DNA from: Flavobacteriaceae bacterium
GTDB taxonomy: Bacteria; Bacteroidota; Bacteroidia; Flavobacteriales; Flavobacteriaceae
Direction of reading: 5' to 3'
Assembly: GCA_003443635.1 (NCBI GenBank)
Contig: CP031964.1
Coordinates: 2,078,321-2,142,320 of the forward strand
DNA: 64,000 nucleotides
How positions within the stretch are numbered: the first letter of the stretch is position 1; each line of letters opens with the position of its first letter. The notes beneath the pieces are model-generated. The model ran no database searches. It was not told the origin of the DNA and saw nothing but the letters and a program-made list of their open reading frames with translations. Position numbers and translations under genes: made by a program. Below, in pieces: positions 8,655 through 17,473 of the stretch.

Positions 8655-8840
8655 ATGAACTCAATAGCGATAATTTTTTTATCACTAATTGCTTTAAATT
8701 TTTTATTACTAAAATTTAGTTGCAATAAGTTTAAAAAAGAATCAAAACCTACTAAGCCTGAAGTTAAGATTAGTATTAATACTAAAGCAATCTCTACCAC
8801 TCAATCGGAAGATATCCAGCTTTCTCCAACAGGAAGTTAG
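8655..8840 (+). CDS. Small membrane or lipoprotein-like peptide
   Basis: Encodes 61 residues: a hydrophobic segment (about residues 3-21) ending in FSC at Cys23, then a basic, Ser/Thr-rich tail ending QLSPTGS. It may be a small lipoprotein, but the lipobox is poor (Lys at -3), or a single-pass membrane peptide. A promoter-like TACTTTAG lies about 30 bases upstream at 8618-8625. The last 47 bases overlap the 3' end of ung on the opposite strand. The product layout (leader, Cys, short polar tail) is more gene-like than the opposite-strand reading frame at 8609-8800. Function is unknown. Confidence 0.5.
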   Translation: MNSIAIIFLSLIALNFLLLKFSCNKFKKESKPTKPEVKISINTKAISTTQSEDIQLSPTGS

Positions 8841-9459
8841 TTTTACTGAAATGCTTATTTCCAAACCAATAGCCACGATTAGCGCTTAATGGCGAAGGAT
8901 GCCCTGATGTTATAATATGATGCTTTTTTGAATTAATTAGCTTTGCTTTCTTTTTAGCAAATCCTCCCCATAATAAAAAAATAACATTTTCTTTATATTC
9001 ACTAATAATTTTAATTACTGCGTCAGTAAATATTTCCCAGCCTTTATTTTGATGACTTCCAGCTTGATGAGCTTTTACTGTTAATGTTGCATTTAATAAT
9101 AATACGCCTTGGTCTGCCCAACGTTCTAAATTTCCGCTTTTGGGGTATGTTTTCCCTAAATCTTGTTCTATTTCTTTAAATATATTAATTAAAGATGGTG
9201 GGTGTGCTATCTCATCATTTACAGAAAAACATAAACCATTTGCTTGTCCAATTCCATGATACGGATCTTGCCCAATAATTACCACTTTAGTATCTGAAAA
9301 AGTACATCGATCAAACGCATTAAAAATATCTGATCCTTTAGGATAACATCGATGGGATTGATATTCAGATTTCACAAAAGCGGTTAACTTTTCAAAATAA
9401 GGTTTATTAAATTCTTCCTTAAGGTATTGTTTCCAACTCTGATGTATATTAACATTCAT
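8794..9459 (-). CDS. ung: Uracil-DNA glycosylase
   Basis: Family 1 uracil-DNA glycosylase, which removes uracil from DNA to start base-excision repair. The water-activating motif GQDPYH is at residues 63-68 (catalytic Asp65), the uracil-binding phenylalanine follows in GLCFSV, and the minor-groove loop GHPSPLSANRG carries the catalytic His187. Length (221) is normal and no segment is missing. It ends on the opposite strand to the small membrane peptide gene with 47 bases of overlap. It lies 21 bases after the S9 peptidase gene on the same strand and may be read through from it. Confidence 0.97.
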   Translation of the reverse strand: MNVNIHQSWKQYLKEEFNKPYFEKLTAFVKSEYQSHRCYPKGSDIFNAFDRCTFSDTKVVIIGQDPYHGIGQANGLCFSVNDEIAHPPSLINIFKEIEQDLGKTYPKSGNLERWADQGVLLLNATLTVKAHQAGSHQNKGWEIFTDAVIKIISEYKENVIFLLWGGFAKKKAKLINSKKHHIITSGHPSPLSANRGYWFGNKHFSKTNFLLEKAGYLPIEW

Positions 9460-9480
9460 CCCTAATAAATTTTAAATCTA

Positions 9481-11337
9481 TTATTTCAACCACTTTGCAA
9501 ACCAATTCTCTAATCGCGTATACATATCCACGCGGTTTTGAGGGTTCCTAAATCCGTGTGGTTCGTTTGGATAGGATTTGCTTTCAAATACTTTATTCTT
9601 CTCTTTTAAAATCTTAACAGCCAATTTGTATTGTCTATATGGTGCGCGCACATCTGCTTCACCATGCATAATTAATAATGGTGTCTTTACATTTTCAACT
9701 CTGGAGAGCGCATTACTTATAGCATAAATTTCTGGCTTCTCCTCTGGTGAACCACTATGCCCAGTTTTTGTAAAAATCTTCCCTATTCTATCGGCATTAG
9801 TATACGCATCTCCAAAATCATAAATTCCAGCCATTGGTACTGCAGCATCAAAAGCATCAGGGACTCTAGTAATCGCTGCCATTGAAGTAATACCACCATA
9901 ACTATAGCCATAAATCCCTACTTTACCATTTGACCATGATTGTGCTCGGATAAAATCGGATGCTGAAGCAGCATCTTTAGCTTGCCCATTACCCCAATCG
10001 TTAATACTTAAATTTTGAAATGGGCGTCCAAAACCAGAACCGCCACGATAATTCACCGCAATCACCACATAGCCTTTTTGCGCCATATATTGCTCCGTTA
10101 AACTTAAACTTTTATAATAGGTATTGGTTCCTCCTCCATGAACATGTACTAATGATGGATATGTTTTTGATGGGTTAAAATTTGGTGGATAATACACAAA
10201 GCCTTGAATATACAAGCCATCCCAACTACGATAACTAATTTCTTCTGGTGTTTTAATACCTTGCCATTCAGTTGCAAAATGAGAAATGCGTTTTGGTGAA
10301 CCACCAATAGCTGAGATATAATCTACATCTCTACCTCGTGTTGATGTAGAACGTACAAATGTAAACGCTGTAGCATCTGCATTAGCACTATAATTACGGA
10401 ATACGCCACGCATATTCGTTACACGAGTTGCAACGCCTCCTTTAGATGGTACGCGCCATAATTCTACCTCTGAGCGCTCTTGATAAGGAAAAAACAATTC
10501 ATTTCCATCACCAGACCAAGTTACGGTGTGGTTAAACAATAAATCCGTAGCGTGGACTTGCATCTTCAATTTTTTATCTTCTCCTTTAACTGGGTCTATC
10601 AAATAGATGTATTGTAAATCTTCATACCAATATTCGTCTTTCGCATTGGCAAACAGTGCGATTTGTTTCCCATCGGGTGACCAAACAGGTTTAGACATCG
10701 CCATTAAGTTTTTAGAGACTTGACGTTCTTTTCCTGAAGTGACATCTATCACCCAAATATCATCTTCCCAATAATTTCCTTTAAAAGAATAATAGGCAAT
10801 TTGCTTACTATCCGGTGACCACGATGGTGAAAATCTAAAATCATCATTAGCCATCGCATCTTTAGTCAATTGTTTTAATCCACCAGAACCATCTGCGTTA
10901 ACTACCCAAATATCTTGATAGCCTGAGCGTCCACTATAAAACGCTATATGCTTCCCATCTGGTGATGGTTGTGGTGCACGTTCACCTTCTCTATCTTCAG
11001 TAATTTGTTTTGGTGTTGTACTTCCAACTTCAATAGTCCATAAATCACCTCGGCTAGAAAACACAATCTTTTTACCATCGGCAAACCAAGAAGGTGAGCC
11101 GCCAGCCGCCCAAAATTGTGGTGGCTCGTCACTCCCAATTTTTTTAAGAAATATACCGCCTTGTGTGGCTGTTCGCCCTGTAATAGCAACCATACTTCCG
11201 TCAGGCGATAATGCCGCTTGAGCTGCTCCTGTATTTTTAGTAAAGATATTTTGCCAAGTTAGCGGCAATTCATCTTGAGCTATAACTGTACTTCCTAATA
11301 CCAGGAAACATATTAGTAATTTGATAGACTTTTGCAT
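9481..11337 (-). CDS. S9 family prolyl oligopeptidase-type peptidase
   Basis: Exported serine peptidase with a TolB/DPP-like beta-propeller (about residues 35-345, with repeats of the type SPDGKHIAFYSGRSG and SPDSKQIAYYS) and a C-terminal alpha/beta hydrolase domain. The catalytic triad is visible: Ser479 in GYSYGG, Asp562 in GEADVRAP and His594 in EPHGF. An N-terminal signal peptide (residues 1-20, ending VIAQ) sends it to the periplasm. It is 6 bases downstream of the sodium:solute symporter gene, so it probably makes peptides or amino acids available for uptake in the same operon. It could be a dipeptidyl- or acylaminoacyl-peptidase; the exact class is open. Confidence 0.92.
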   Translation of the reverse strand: MQKSIKLLICFLVLGSTVIAQDELPLTWQNIFTKNTGAAQAALSPDGSMVAITGRTATQGGIFLKKIGSDEPPQFWAAGGSPSWFADGKKIVFSSRGDLWTIEVGSTTPKQITEDREGERAPQPSPDGKHIAFYSGRSGYQDIWVVNADGSGGLKQLTKDAMANDDFRFSPSWSPDSKQIAYYSFKGNYWEDDIWVIDVTSGKERQVSKNLMAMSKPVWSPDGKQIALFANAKDEYWYEDLQYIYLIDPVKGEDKKLKMQVHATDLLFNHTVTWSGDGNELFFPYQERSEVELWRVPSKGGVATRVTNMRGVFRNYSANADATAFTFVRSTSTRGRDVDYISAIGGSPKRISHFATEWQGIKTPEEISYRSWDGLYIQGFVYYPPNFNPSKTYPSLVHVHGGGTNTYYKSLSLTEQYMAQKGYVVIAVNYRGGSGFGRPFQNLSINDWGNGQAKDAASASDFIRAQSWSNGKVGIYGYSYGGITSMAAITRVPDAFDAAVPMAGIYDFGDAYTNADRIGKIFTKTGHSGSPEEKPEIYAISNALSRVENVKTPLLIMHGEADVRAPYRQYKLAVKILKEKNKVFESKSYPNEPHGFRNPQNRVDMYTRLENWFAKWLK

Positions 11338-11343
11338 AACTAT

Positions 11344-12777
11344 TTATTTAATGTTTTTCTTTTCAAAATAAGGTTTCCAAGCACTATCTGGTGGCGGTTT
11401 TGTTACTAAGCTAAATAATACATAACACAACACACTTACTATAAAACCAGGTAATACTGGGTAAATTAATTCACTTCCAAAAGCTTTCCATAATCCAGTA
11501 ACCAAAACGCCTCCTATCATAGAAGCTATGGCTCCGTACTTCGTAGCACGTTTCCATAGAATCCCGCCAACGACAGGCGTAAAAAATCCTGCTGCCATAA
11601 TTGCTGTAAACAAAATGACAATAAATTGAATCAGTTCACCTTCAGCAAAACCTAATATCACAGAAATTAAGGGTACAATACCTACTATTAAAATTCCTAT
11701 TCGAGCAACTACTAAACGCTTAGATTTAGACGCTTTTTTATCGAGCATGTTTTGATAAATATCTTCGGATAATGCTGAACCAGCCACCAATAATAATGAG
11801 TCTACTGTGGACATCATTGCCGATGTAATTGCTGCTAGCATAATGGTTCCTACAAACGTTGGCAGTAATGCTTTTGCGATGAGTGGCATGGCTAAATCTC
11901 CTGTTGGTAAATTGGGAAATAACACCATAGAAACCAATGCTAAAATGAATACCATTAGATTAATTCCTGTAACTACTATCACAGCTAATAAAATACCTCG
12001 TCGTATCGCTTTCATATCTTTCATGGCATATAAGCGGATTACTTTTTCAGGTGTTGCTACAGAGCCTAAGAAAAATGCTAAACCTAAAGTAATAAGTAAT
12101 ACCGTGGGGAATCCATTCCAATCTAAAGCTAAAGGTTTTATCGCTTCTACTTTATCAATAATAACCGATAGGCTATCAAAATGCATTAAAGCTAATGGCA
12201 CAGACACCAAAGTACCCACAATCATAATAATCATCTGTAAGAAATCCGTATACGCTACTGCTAGCATCCCTCCTACTAAAGTATAAATCAAAAGAATAAT
12301 GGTGAAAATAATCATCCCTGTTATGGGTTCAATTCCAAAAACTACATTGGCTACCAATCCACCTGCTACAATTTGTGCTTGAATATACACAACCGTAGCA
12401 ATTAATATAATAACACCTCCCACACCTCTAGCTGTTTTGCTTTGATATCGGCGTTGTAAAAAAGCGGGTAAGGTTAATTCTTTTATAGTTGTAAATCGTG
12501 GTGCTAATACTGCTACCATAAACCAATAGGCCAACGGGATAGATATCAACACCCAACCAAAAGACCAACCTACAGAATAAATGACTCCGATAGTACCTAT
12601 AAACGTTCCTGCACTGGTATGTGTTGCAGCCATAGTCGCACCACCGATACCCCAACCAAGTTTACCTCCTGCAATCCAATAATCGTCTTCAGATTTGGTC
12701 CATTTTAAACTTATCCATCCAATGAGGAAAACGAGCAAAAAATACCCGATGAATATGATGTATTGTAAATCTATCAT
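11344..12777 (-). CDS. Sodium:solute symporter (SSS family)
   Basis: Inner-membrane transporter of 477 residues with about 13 hydrophobic segments and SSS-family features: GGKLGWGIGGATMAATHTSA near residue 38, GGMLAVAYTDFLQ near 170, and SAMMSTVDSLLLVAGSALSEDI near 318. The Thr/Ser-rich stretch corresponds to the sodium site. The substrate is unknown; between an M19-like dipeptidase, an S9 peptidase and a small membrane protein, an amino acid or small peptide is the best guess. Its ATG overlaps the stop of the 35-residue gene (ATGA), implying translational coupling. Confidence 0.9.
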   Translation of the reverse strand: MIDLQYIIFIGYFLLVFLIGWISLKWTKSEDDYWIAGGKLGWGIGGATMAATHTSAGTFIGTIGVIYSVGWSFGWVLISIPLAYWFMVAVLAPRFTTIKELTLPAFLQRRYQSKTARGVGGVIILIATVVYIQAQIVAGGLVANVVFGIEPITGMIIFTIILLIYTLVGGMLAVAYTDFLQMIIMIVGTLVSVPLALMHFDSLSVIIDKVEAIKPLALDWNGFPTVLLITLGLAFFLGSVATPEKVIRLYAMKDMKAIRRGILLAVIVVTGINLMVFILALVSMVLFPNLPTGDLAMPLIAKALLPTFVGTIMLAAITSAMMSTVDSLLLVAGSALSEDIYQNMLDKKASKSKRLVVARIGILIVGIVPLISVILGFAEGELIQFIVILFTAIMAAGFFTPVVGGILWKRATKYGAIASMIGGVLVTGLWKAFGSELIYPVLPGFIVSVLCYVLFSLVTKPPPDSAWKPYFEKKNIK

Positions 12778-12881
12778 TCTTCTTTTTTCTCTTTACATTC
12801 TACCCAATACATCCAAAGCACATAACCTATAACAATGAGTCCAAGTACTAAAAACAAACCCCAAAAGATAAATTTATCCAT
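12774..12881 (-). CDS. 35-residue single-pass membrane peptide
   Basis: Unlisted small gene read directly: ATG at 12881, TGA at 12774-12776. The product opens MDKFIFWGLFLVLGLIVIGY and ends in a charged tail (ECKEKKEE), so it is one transmembrane helix with an acidic/basic cytosolic or periplasmic end. Its start overlaps the end of the upstream gene by 8 bases and its stop overlaps the symporter start by 4 bases (ATGA). Such double overlap strongly suggests a translated gene and coupling to the symporter. Very small accessory proteins next to SSS transporters are known in bacteria; a symporter subunit is therefore my inference. Confidence 0.75.
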   Translation of the reverse strand: MDKFIFWGLFLVLGLIVIGYVLWMYWVECKEKKEE

Positions 12882-13539
12882 ACATTAATTGTTTTCGGTT
12901 TCTCCAAATTATAATACCAATCAGTACAAAAACTAAAGCAATCACCCAATCTACAATTGCAGTAACTGAAGCTCTAGAAACTGTTTCTGATGTAAATTCC
13001 ATTCGAAATAACGAAGGTAATGCAGGCACTTGCATTGTGATATTTTTTTTATTGAACTCTACATTTTCTGTAAGTTCTACATTAGGGAAATGCATGATGA
13101 TATTCTGATTGTTTTGCATTTTAATACGTGCATTGAAAAAATCATTATCTGACGATGACGCTAGCAATTCTGTAAAAAATAAAGGCAAATAAAATTCCTC
13201 ATTTTCAACTTGAACGCTATAATTCAATTCAATAGTTTGAAATGGCCTACCATTTGAAAAGAGTATTATTTCTTGCAATTCTTTAGAGTCTTCTTTAGTA
13301 AAGTTTATCATTTCTTTATTAGAGTTGACTTTATTAAGTGTTACAGATATACCTTCAAACTTTAATAGTTTTAAATTCAATTGCTGAATAGAGTCTGGTA
13401 TATTTAAAAGTAGTGTTTGTTTGACTTCAATATAAGAAGTGTCCTTTATATCAATTTCTACAGAAGCACTAGTCAATTCACTTTGTGCTCCTATAATAAC
13501 TGTAAAAAACACTACAAATAAAAATGCGGTCTTCCTCAT
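12874..13539 (-). CDS. Exported, C-terminally anchored unknown protein
   Basis: A 221-residue protein that I do not recognise. It has a signal peptide (residues 1-18, ending IGAQ), a beta-rich extracytoplasmic region (about 20-185) and one C-terminal transmembrane helix (WVIALVFVLIGIIIW) followed by a short basic tail. The region is thus probably periplasmic and tethered to the inner membrane. It lies 4 bases after the dipeptidase gene and overlaps the 35-residue gene by 8 bases. Position suggests a part in the peptide-use operon, but no motif shows what it does. Confidence 0.75.
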   Translation of the reverse strand: MRKTAFLFVVFFTVIIGAQSELTSASVEIDIKDTSYIEVKQTLLLNIPDSIQQLNLKLLKFEGISVTLNKVNSNKEMINFTKEDSKELQEIILFSNGRPFQTIELNYSVQVENEEFYLPLFFTELLASSSDNDFFNARIKMQNNQNIIMHFPNVELTENVEFNKKNITMQVPALPSLFRMEFTSETVSRASVTAIVDWVIALVFVLIGIIIWRNRKQLMYG

Positions 13540-13543
13540 CTAA

Positions 13544-14758
13544 CTAAACCCAAACTTCTTTTAGTAATCGTAATGTATTTTCGCCCATAATTTTAGCAAT
13601 CTGCTCTTGTGAGTAATTATGTTTTACTAACCAACGTACAATATTGTATGAGCCTTCGGTTGGGTTTTCTAATCCGTCAACAAACTCTACCGGATTATAT
13701 TCCATTCCTGGTTTCCCAACATTTTTAGAAGCTTTTAAAGATAACGCCTTAGTATAAGCTTTATGTAAACCTACGTGGTCACCATACAATGTGTCTGGGC
13801 CTAAGGTTACATGGTCAATCCCCACTAAATCTTTTACATATTCAAAATGTTCCATCACAGCATCTAAATTATGAGTTCTGTTATTTGGCGTTAATGTGGT
13901 ATGTGGTGCAGCTTCAATACCAATAACACCGCCTTTATCGGCACAAGCTTTAAATACATTGTCTGGTGCCATGCGATTGGTATTCCAAAGTGCTTTTGCC
14001 CCAATATGACTAACTATAATTGGTTTTTTACTATGTTCAATGGTATCCATTGCTGTTTGGTCACCACAATGCGATACATCAATTAACAATCCTACTTTAT
14101 TCATACGCTCAACAGCACGTTTTCCAAATTGAGTTAAGCCTCCATCGCGAGCTTCTTTGAGCCCTGAACCTAATGCATTAGATTCACTGTAAGTAATCCC
14201 TATAGAACGTAGGCCAAATCCATATAATAAATCTAAACGATCTAATTCATTTTCTATCATCATCGAGCCTTCCATTACAGCCACCCAAGCTACTTTTCCT
14301 TCTTTATGTGCGCGATAAATATCATCAACTGTTTTACAATGAATTACAAAATCTTGATGGGCAATATCACATAAACGCATTCCTAAATCATGTGTCACTT
14401 CACTCCATTTCCATCCACCTTTTGAATGAATCTGACAAACACCATTCATTAAATTATCAAACACACAATCCCAATGTCCTTTAGCTAATCCTTCAAATCC
14501 AGTAAACATTCTTCCTTCTTTGATATATGCAGGTGTTTCCATAATATCTTTTGGAAAAGTTCCTAAATGTTCGTGTACACTAATGATAATTTGCTCTTTC
14601 AATATTTTAGCAACAAGCTGTTCTTGTTCGTTATTTAGAGATACTTTAGTAGACGGTACTCGATCTACTTGTTGTGCTTGCTCAAAATATTTATAATCCA
14701 CATCTTTTTCAAGATATTGAAAAGATTGATATCCTTTATAGTTTTTGTTAGAACCCAT
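13544..14758 (-). CDS. Membrane dipeptidase (M19-like)
   Basis: Zinc-dependent dipeptidase of the renal dipeptidase (M19) family. Seen landmarks: the N-terminal metal motif VHEHLG (His62, His64), the bridging glutamate in VMEGSMMIENELDRL, the two histidines in DVSHCGDQT and IVSHIGAKALW, and a late aspartate in TLGPDTLYGDH. Typical M19 enzymes have HxD at the first position; here it reads HxH, more like other amidohydrolases. No signal peptide is visible, so it is probably cytoplasmic despite the family name. It is the first gene of the peptide-use operon; a TACTTTAG box 27 bases upstream may be its promoter. Confidence 0.88.
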   Translation of the reverse strand: MGSNKNYKGYQSFQYLEKDVDYKYFEQAQQVDRVPSTKVSLNNEQEQLVAKILKEQIIISVHEHLGTFPKDIMETPAYIKEGRMFTGFEGLAKGHWDCVFDNLMNGVCQIHSKGGWKWSEVTHDLGMRLCDIAHQDFVIHCKTVDDIYRAHKEGKVAWVAVMEGSMMIENELDRLDLLYGFGLRSIGITYSESNALGSGLKEARDGGLTQFGKRAVERMNKVGLLIDVSHCGDQTAMDTIEHSKKPIIVSHIGAKALWNTNRMAPDNVFKACADKGGVIGIEAAPHTTLTPNNRTHNLDAVMEHFEYVKDLVGIDHVTLGPDTLYGDHVGLHKAYTKALSLKASKNVGKPGMEYNPVEFVDGLENPTEGSYNIVRWLVKHNYSQEQIAKIMGENTLRLLKEVWV

Positions 14759-14784
14759 TATGTATTTTTAGAAAAATTGAGCTT

Positions 14785-14792
14785 CTAAAGTA
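14785..14792 (-). promoter_or_regulatory. Candidate -7 box of the peptide-use operon
   Basis: The minus strand reads TACTTTAG, one base from TAnnTTTG, 26 bases before the dipeptidase start. The same eight bases precede two other genes in this window (8618, 34414). Confidence 0.35.
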
Positions 14793-14919
14793 GGAAATTT
14801 ATGTTATATAAATAAGCCATACTACGTTAAAATAATTACGAGGTAATATCTTATTTAAGCGAAATATATTTTATAAATTACACTCTTATTTTAAGTTACA
14901 TTCTTATCAATCAAATGTT

Positions 14920-16572
14920 ATGAGATATTTAAGCTTTATTTTATTATTATTACTATTTAGTTGTAAACAATCTGAAACCAAAGAAGCAACTACAATTTTG
15001 CCTTGGGTATCGTATGATGAATCTAAAGAACTAGCAGAAAGTGCTAAGCATCAATCTAGAAGAATGCGTTACAAACTTATTCAATCTAAGGTATTAGATA
15101 AGAATGATATTTGGAACACTATAGCGCCGCAAATTGCAGATTTTTCTGAAGACGATTATAATGTATTAAAGCCTTTGATTTTAGAGCAAGATATTCCAAC
15201 CATCCAATCTCATATTCAATCAGGAAAATTGACTTATAAAATACTTACACAGTGGTATTTATATAGAATTGTGAAATTTGAAAATAACCAAGAAACATAT
15301 TTAAATGCTATTATCTCTATAAACCCTGAAGCTGTTTCAGAGGCAGAAAAAAAAGATGCAAATACCTCCAATAATAATCATCCCATATTTGGGATGCCAA
15401 TCCTTTTAAAAGATAATATTAATACACAAGGAATGTATACGACAGCTGGAGCTCATATATTAAAAAATAACTCTACTCCCGATGCTTATATTACTGAGCG
15501 TATAAAAGAAAAAGGGGGTATTATTTTAGGAAAAGCTAATTTAAGTGAATGGGCTAATTACTTAACTCTTGGCGGCCCAAACGGATATAGTGCCATTGGT
15601 GGGCAAACTCTAAACCCTTATGGAAGGAAAATATTCGATACTGGGGGCTCAAGTTCAGGAAGTGGTTCTAGTATGGCTGTTAATTATGCAGTGGCAGCTG
15701 TAGGCACAGAAACTTCAGGATCTATACTTTCGCCTTCTAGTAAGCATTCTTTAATTGGATTAAAACCTACAACTGGGTTGTTAAGTAGAAGTGGTATCGT
15801 ACCATTATCGAGTACAGTAGATACTCCTGGGCCCATGACTAGGACTGTGATTGATAATGCTATTTTATTATCTGCTATGACAGGTGAAGATCCAACCGAT
15901 CCGGCTACTAAAGATAATCCTAAAAATATTGAATATTGGAGCGATTTAAAAGAAAGTTCATTAAGCGGTATTAGGTTTGGAGTGAATAAAAGGTTAACAA
16001 CAGACTCTACATATATGTTAGTTGTTGAAAAAATAGTTGCTTTAGGCGGTATTGCTATTGAGTTTGAATTTCCTGAGATTAATTCTGAGGGATTTACTAG
16101 TTTATTACGAGTAGATATGAATAATGACTTGGCAAAATATATAGATGCTTATCTCCCTAAAGGTTTTAAACACCGCTCGGTAGCAGATATTATTGCTTAT
16201 AATAAGCAAGATTCTACTTTAAGGATTCCTTATGGGCAAGGGAGGTTAGAAGGTATTTTAACAGAACATGTAAGTGATGAAGAAATGATTACATTAAGAA
16301 AACAATTAAAAGCAGAAGGGCTTAAATATTTTGAGACACCAATGAAAGAGCACGATTTAGATGTTGTGCTATCCATTAATAATTTTAATGCAAGAAATGC
16401 TGCAATGGCAAATTATCCTTGCTTGACAATGCCTATGGGATATTCAGATGCAGGAGAACCTATCGGGCTTACATTTATGGCTCCATCATATATGGAAAGT
16501 AAGCTTCTGAAAATTGCTTATGCATTAGAACAAGAGTATCAAAAACGAGAAACCCCTAAATTATATAATTAA
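14920..16572 (+). CDS. Amidase-signature lipoprotein
   Basis: Member of the amidase signature family (GatA-like), which hydrolyses amides by a Ser-Ser-Lys triad. Lys164 is in PILLKDNI; the Gly/Ser loop GGSSSGSGSS is at residues 242-251; the nucleophile region GTETSGSI is at 262-269, with Ser268. The N-terminus is a lipoprotein signal with lipobox LFSC (Cys15), so the enzyme is anchored in the envelope; it is not the GatCAB tRNA amidotransferase. Length (550) is a little longer than core amidases because of about 120 extra N-terminal residues. The substrate is unknown. Confidence 0.9.
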   Translation: MRYLSFILLLLLFSCKQSETKEATTILPWVSYDESKELAESAKHQSRRMRYKLIQSKVLDKNDIWNTIAPQIADFSEDDYNVLKPLILEQDIPTIQSHIQSGKLTYKILTQWYLYRIVKFENNQETYLNAIISINPEAVSEAEKKDANTSNNNHPIFGMPILLKDNINTQGMYTTAGAHILKNNSTPDAYITERIKEKGGIILGKANLSEWANYLTLGGPNGYSAIGGQTLNPYGRKIFDTGGSSSGSGSSMAVNYAVAAVGTETSGSILSPSSKHSLIGLKPTTGLLSRSGIVPLSSTVDTPGPMTRTVIDNAILLSAMTGEDPTDPATKDNPKNIEYWSDLKESSLSGIRFGVNKRLTTDSTYMLVVEKIVALGGIAIEFEFPEINSEGFTSLLRVDMNNDLAKYIDAYLPKGFKHRSVADIIAYNKQDSTLRIPYGQGRLEGILTEHVSDEEMITLRKQLKAEGLKYFETPMKEHDLDVVLSINNFNARNAAMANYPCLTMPMGYSDAGEPIGLTFMAPSYMESKLLKIAYALEQEYQKRETPKLYN

Positions 16573-16612
16573 TTCCATCCTCATTAAGTAAAAAAATTAA
16601 CGTTATAAAACA

Positions 16613-17407
16613 ATGAAAAATATATTAATAATACTTGTAATAATTACTCTTACAGGTTGTAAAAAAGAAGTAAAGAAGGATAGTATTCCTAGTAATGAAA
16701 TTGAAACAGTAGTTGAAAGCAAAATAAATTCACATACTGATCTCATTGAAATAGCACATAAAAAGGCTATTTTTGATATAAGCAAAGCAATTAAATTTGA
16801 TATTGATCTTACGTTTGGAGGGCAGCAAATTTTAGATGCTACAATTTCTGTATCTACAAATTCAGAATATAGTATTATTGAAATGAAAAATGGAGAGAAA
16901 ATATACATTCATAACGATAAAGTATTTTGTTCACCAGGATTAAAAGATGATCCATCTGTAAGATTTGGCGCCTACACATGGAGTTATTTTTTCTTATTCC
17001 CGTATAAATTAAATGATAATGGTACAAAGTGGTCTTCCTATACGCCTTCAGAATCTGAGAACCAATTTAATGCAAGTAAATTAACTTTTGAAGCCAATAT
17101 AGGTGATGCTCCAGACGATTGGTATGTTGTGTATTCTGATAAGAATACAAATATTATAGATCACGCCGCTTACATTGTTACATTAGGAAAAACAACTGAA
17201 GAAGCCGAAAAAGATCCACATGCTATTCAATATCTAGATTACAAACCTATCAATGACATTCCTTTTGCCCATAATTGGATATTTTGGGAATGGCGAACAG
17301 AAGAAGGGTTAACCAATAAAATTGGGAGTGCCACACTTAGTAATATTCAATTTATAGATGATTTAAAAGCTAATTTCAAAATTCCTGATGGATATATTGA
17401 AAAATAA
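16613..17407 (+). CDS. Lipoprotein of unknown function (DUF6503-like)
   Basis: A 264-residue lipoprotein: short hydrophobic leader and lipobox TGC at residues 14-16 (Cys16). The rest is a beta-rich domain with aromatic strands (YTWSYFFLFPYKLNDNG, then WIFWEWRTEEGL) that reminds me of DUF6503 proteins, which look like LolA-type lipid-binding folds. I infer a role in binding a hydrophobic ligand at the outer membrane; no catalytic residues stand out. It lies 40 bases after the amidase gene and may be co-transcribed. Confidence 0.7.
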   Translation: MKNILIILVIITLTGCKKEVKKDSIPSNEIETVVESKINSHTDLIEIAHKKAIFDISKAIKFDIDLTFGGQQILDATISVSTNSEYSIIEMKNGEKIYIHNDKVFCSPGLKDDPSVRFGAYTWSYFFLFPYKLNDNGTKWSSYTPSESENQFNASKLTFEANIGDAPDDWYVVYSDKNTNIIDHAAYIVTLGKTTEEAEKDPHAIQYLDYKPINDIPFAHNWIFWEWRTEEGLTNKIGSATLSNIQFIDDLKANFKIPDGYIEK

Positions 17408-17473
17408 ATATTTAGAATGAAGATTATATCTTAATGCTGATATTTATGAAATTAAAACATTAATTGAAAATCC

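Noticed and set aside
8609..8800. Minus-strand open frame of 63 residues under the small membrane gene
   Set aside because: It overlaps the 61-residue plus-strand gene and ung, and has a weaker, unorganised product; the plus-strand frame has a leader, Cys and polar tail.
12428..12655. Minus-strand frame of 75 residues
   Set aside because: It lies wholly inside the sodium:solute symporter gene in another frame and has no recognisable product.
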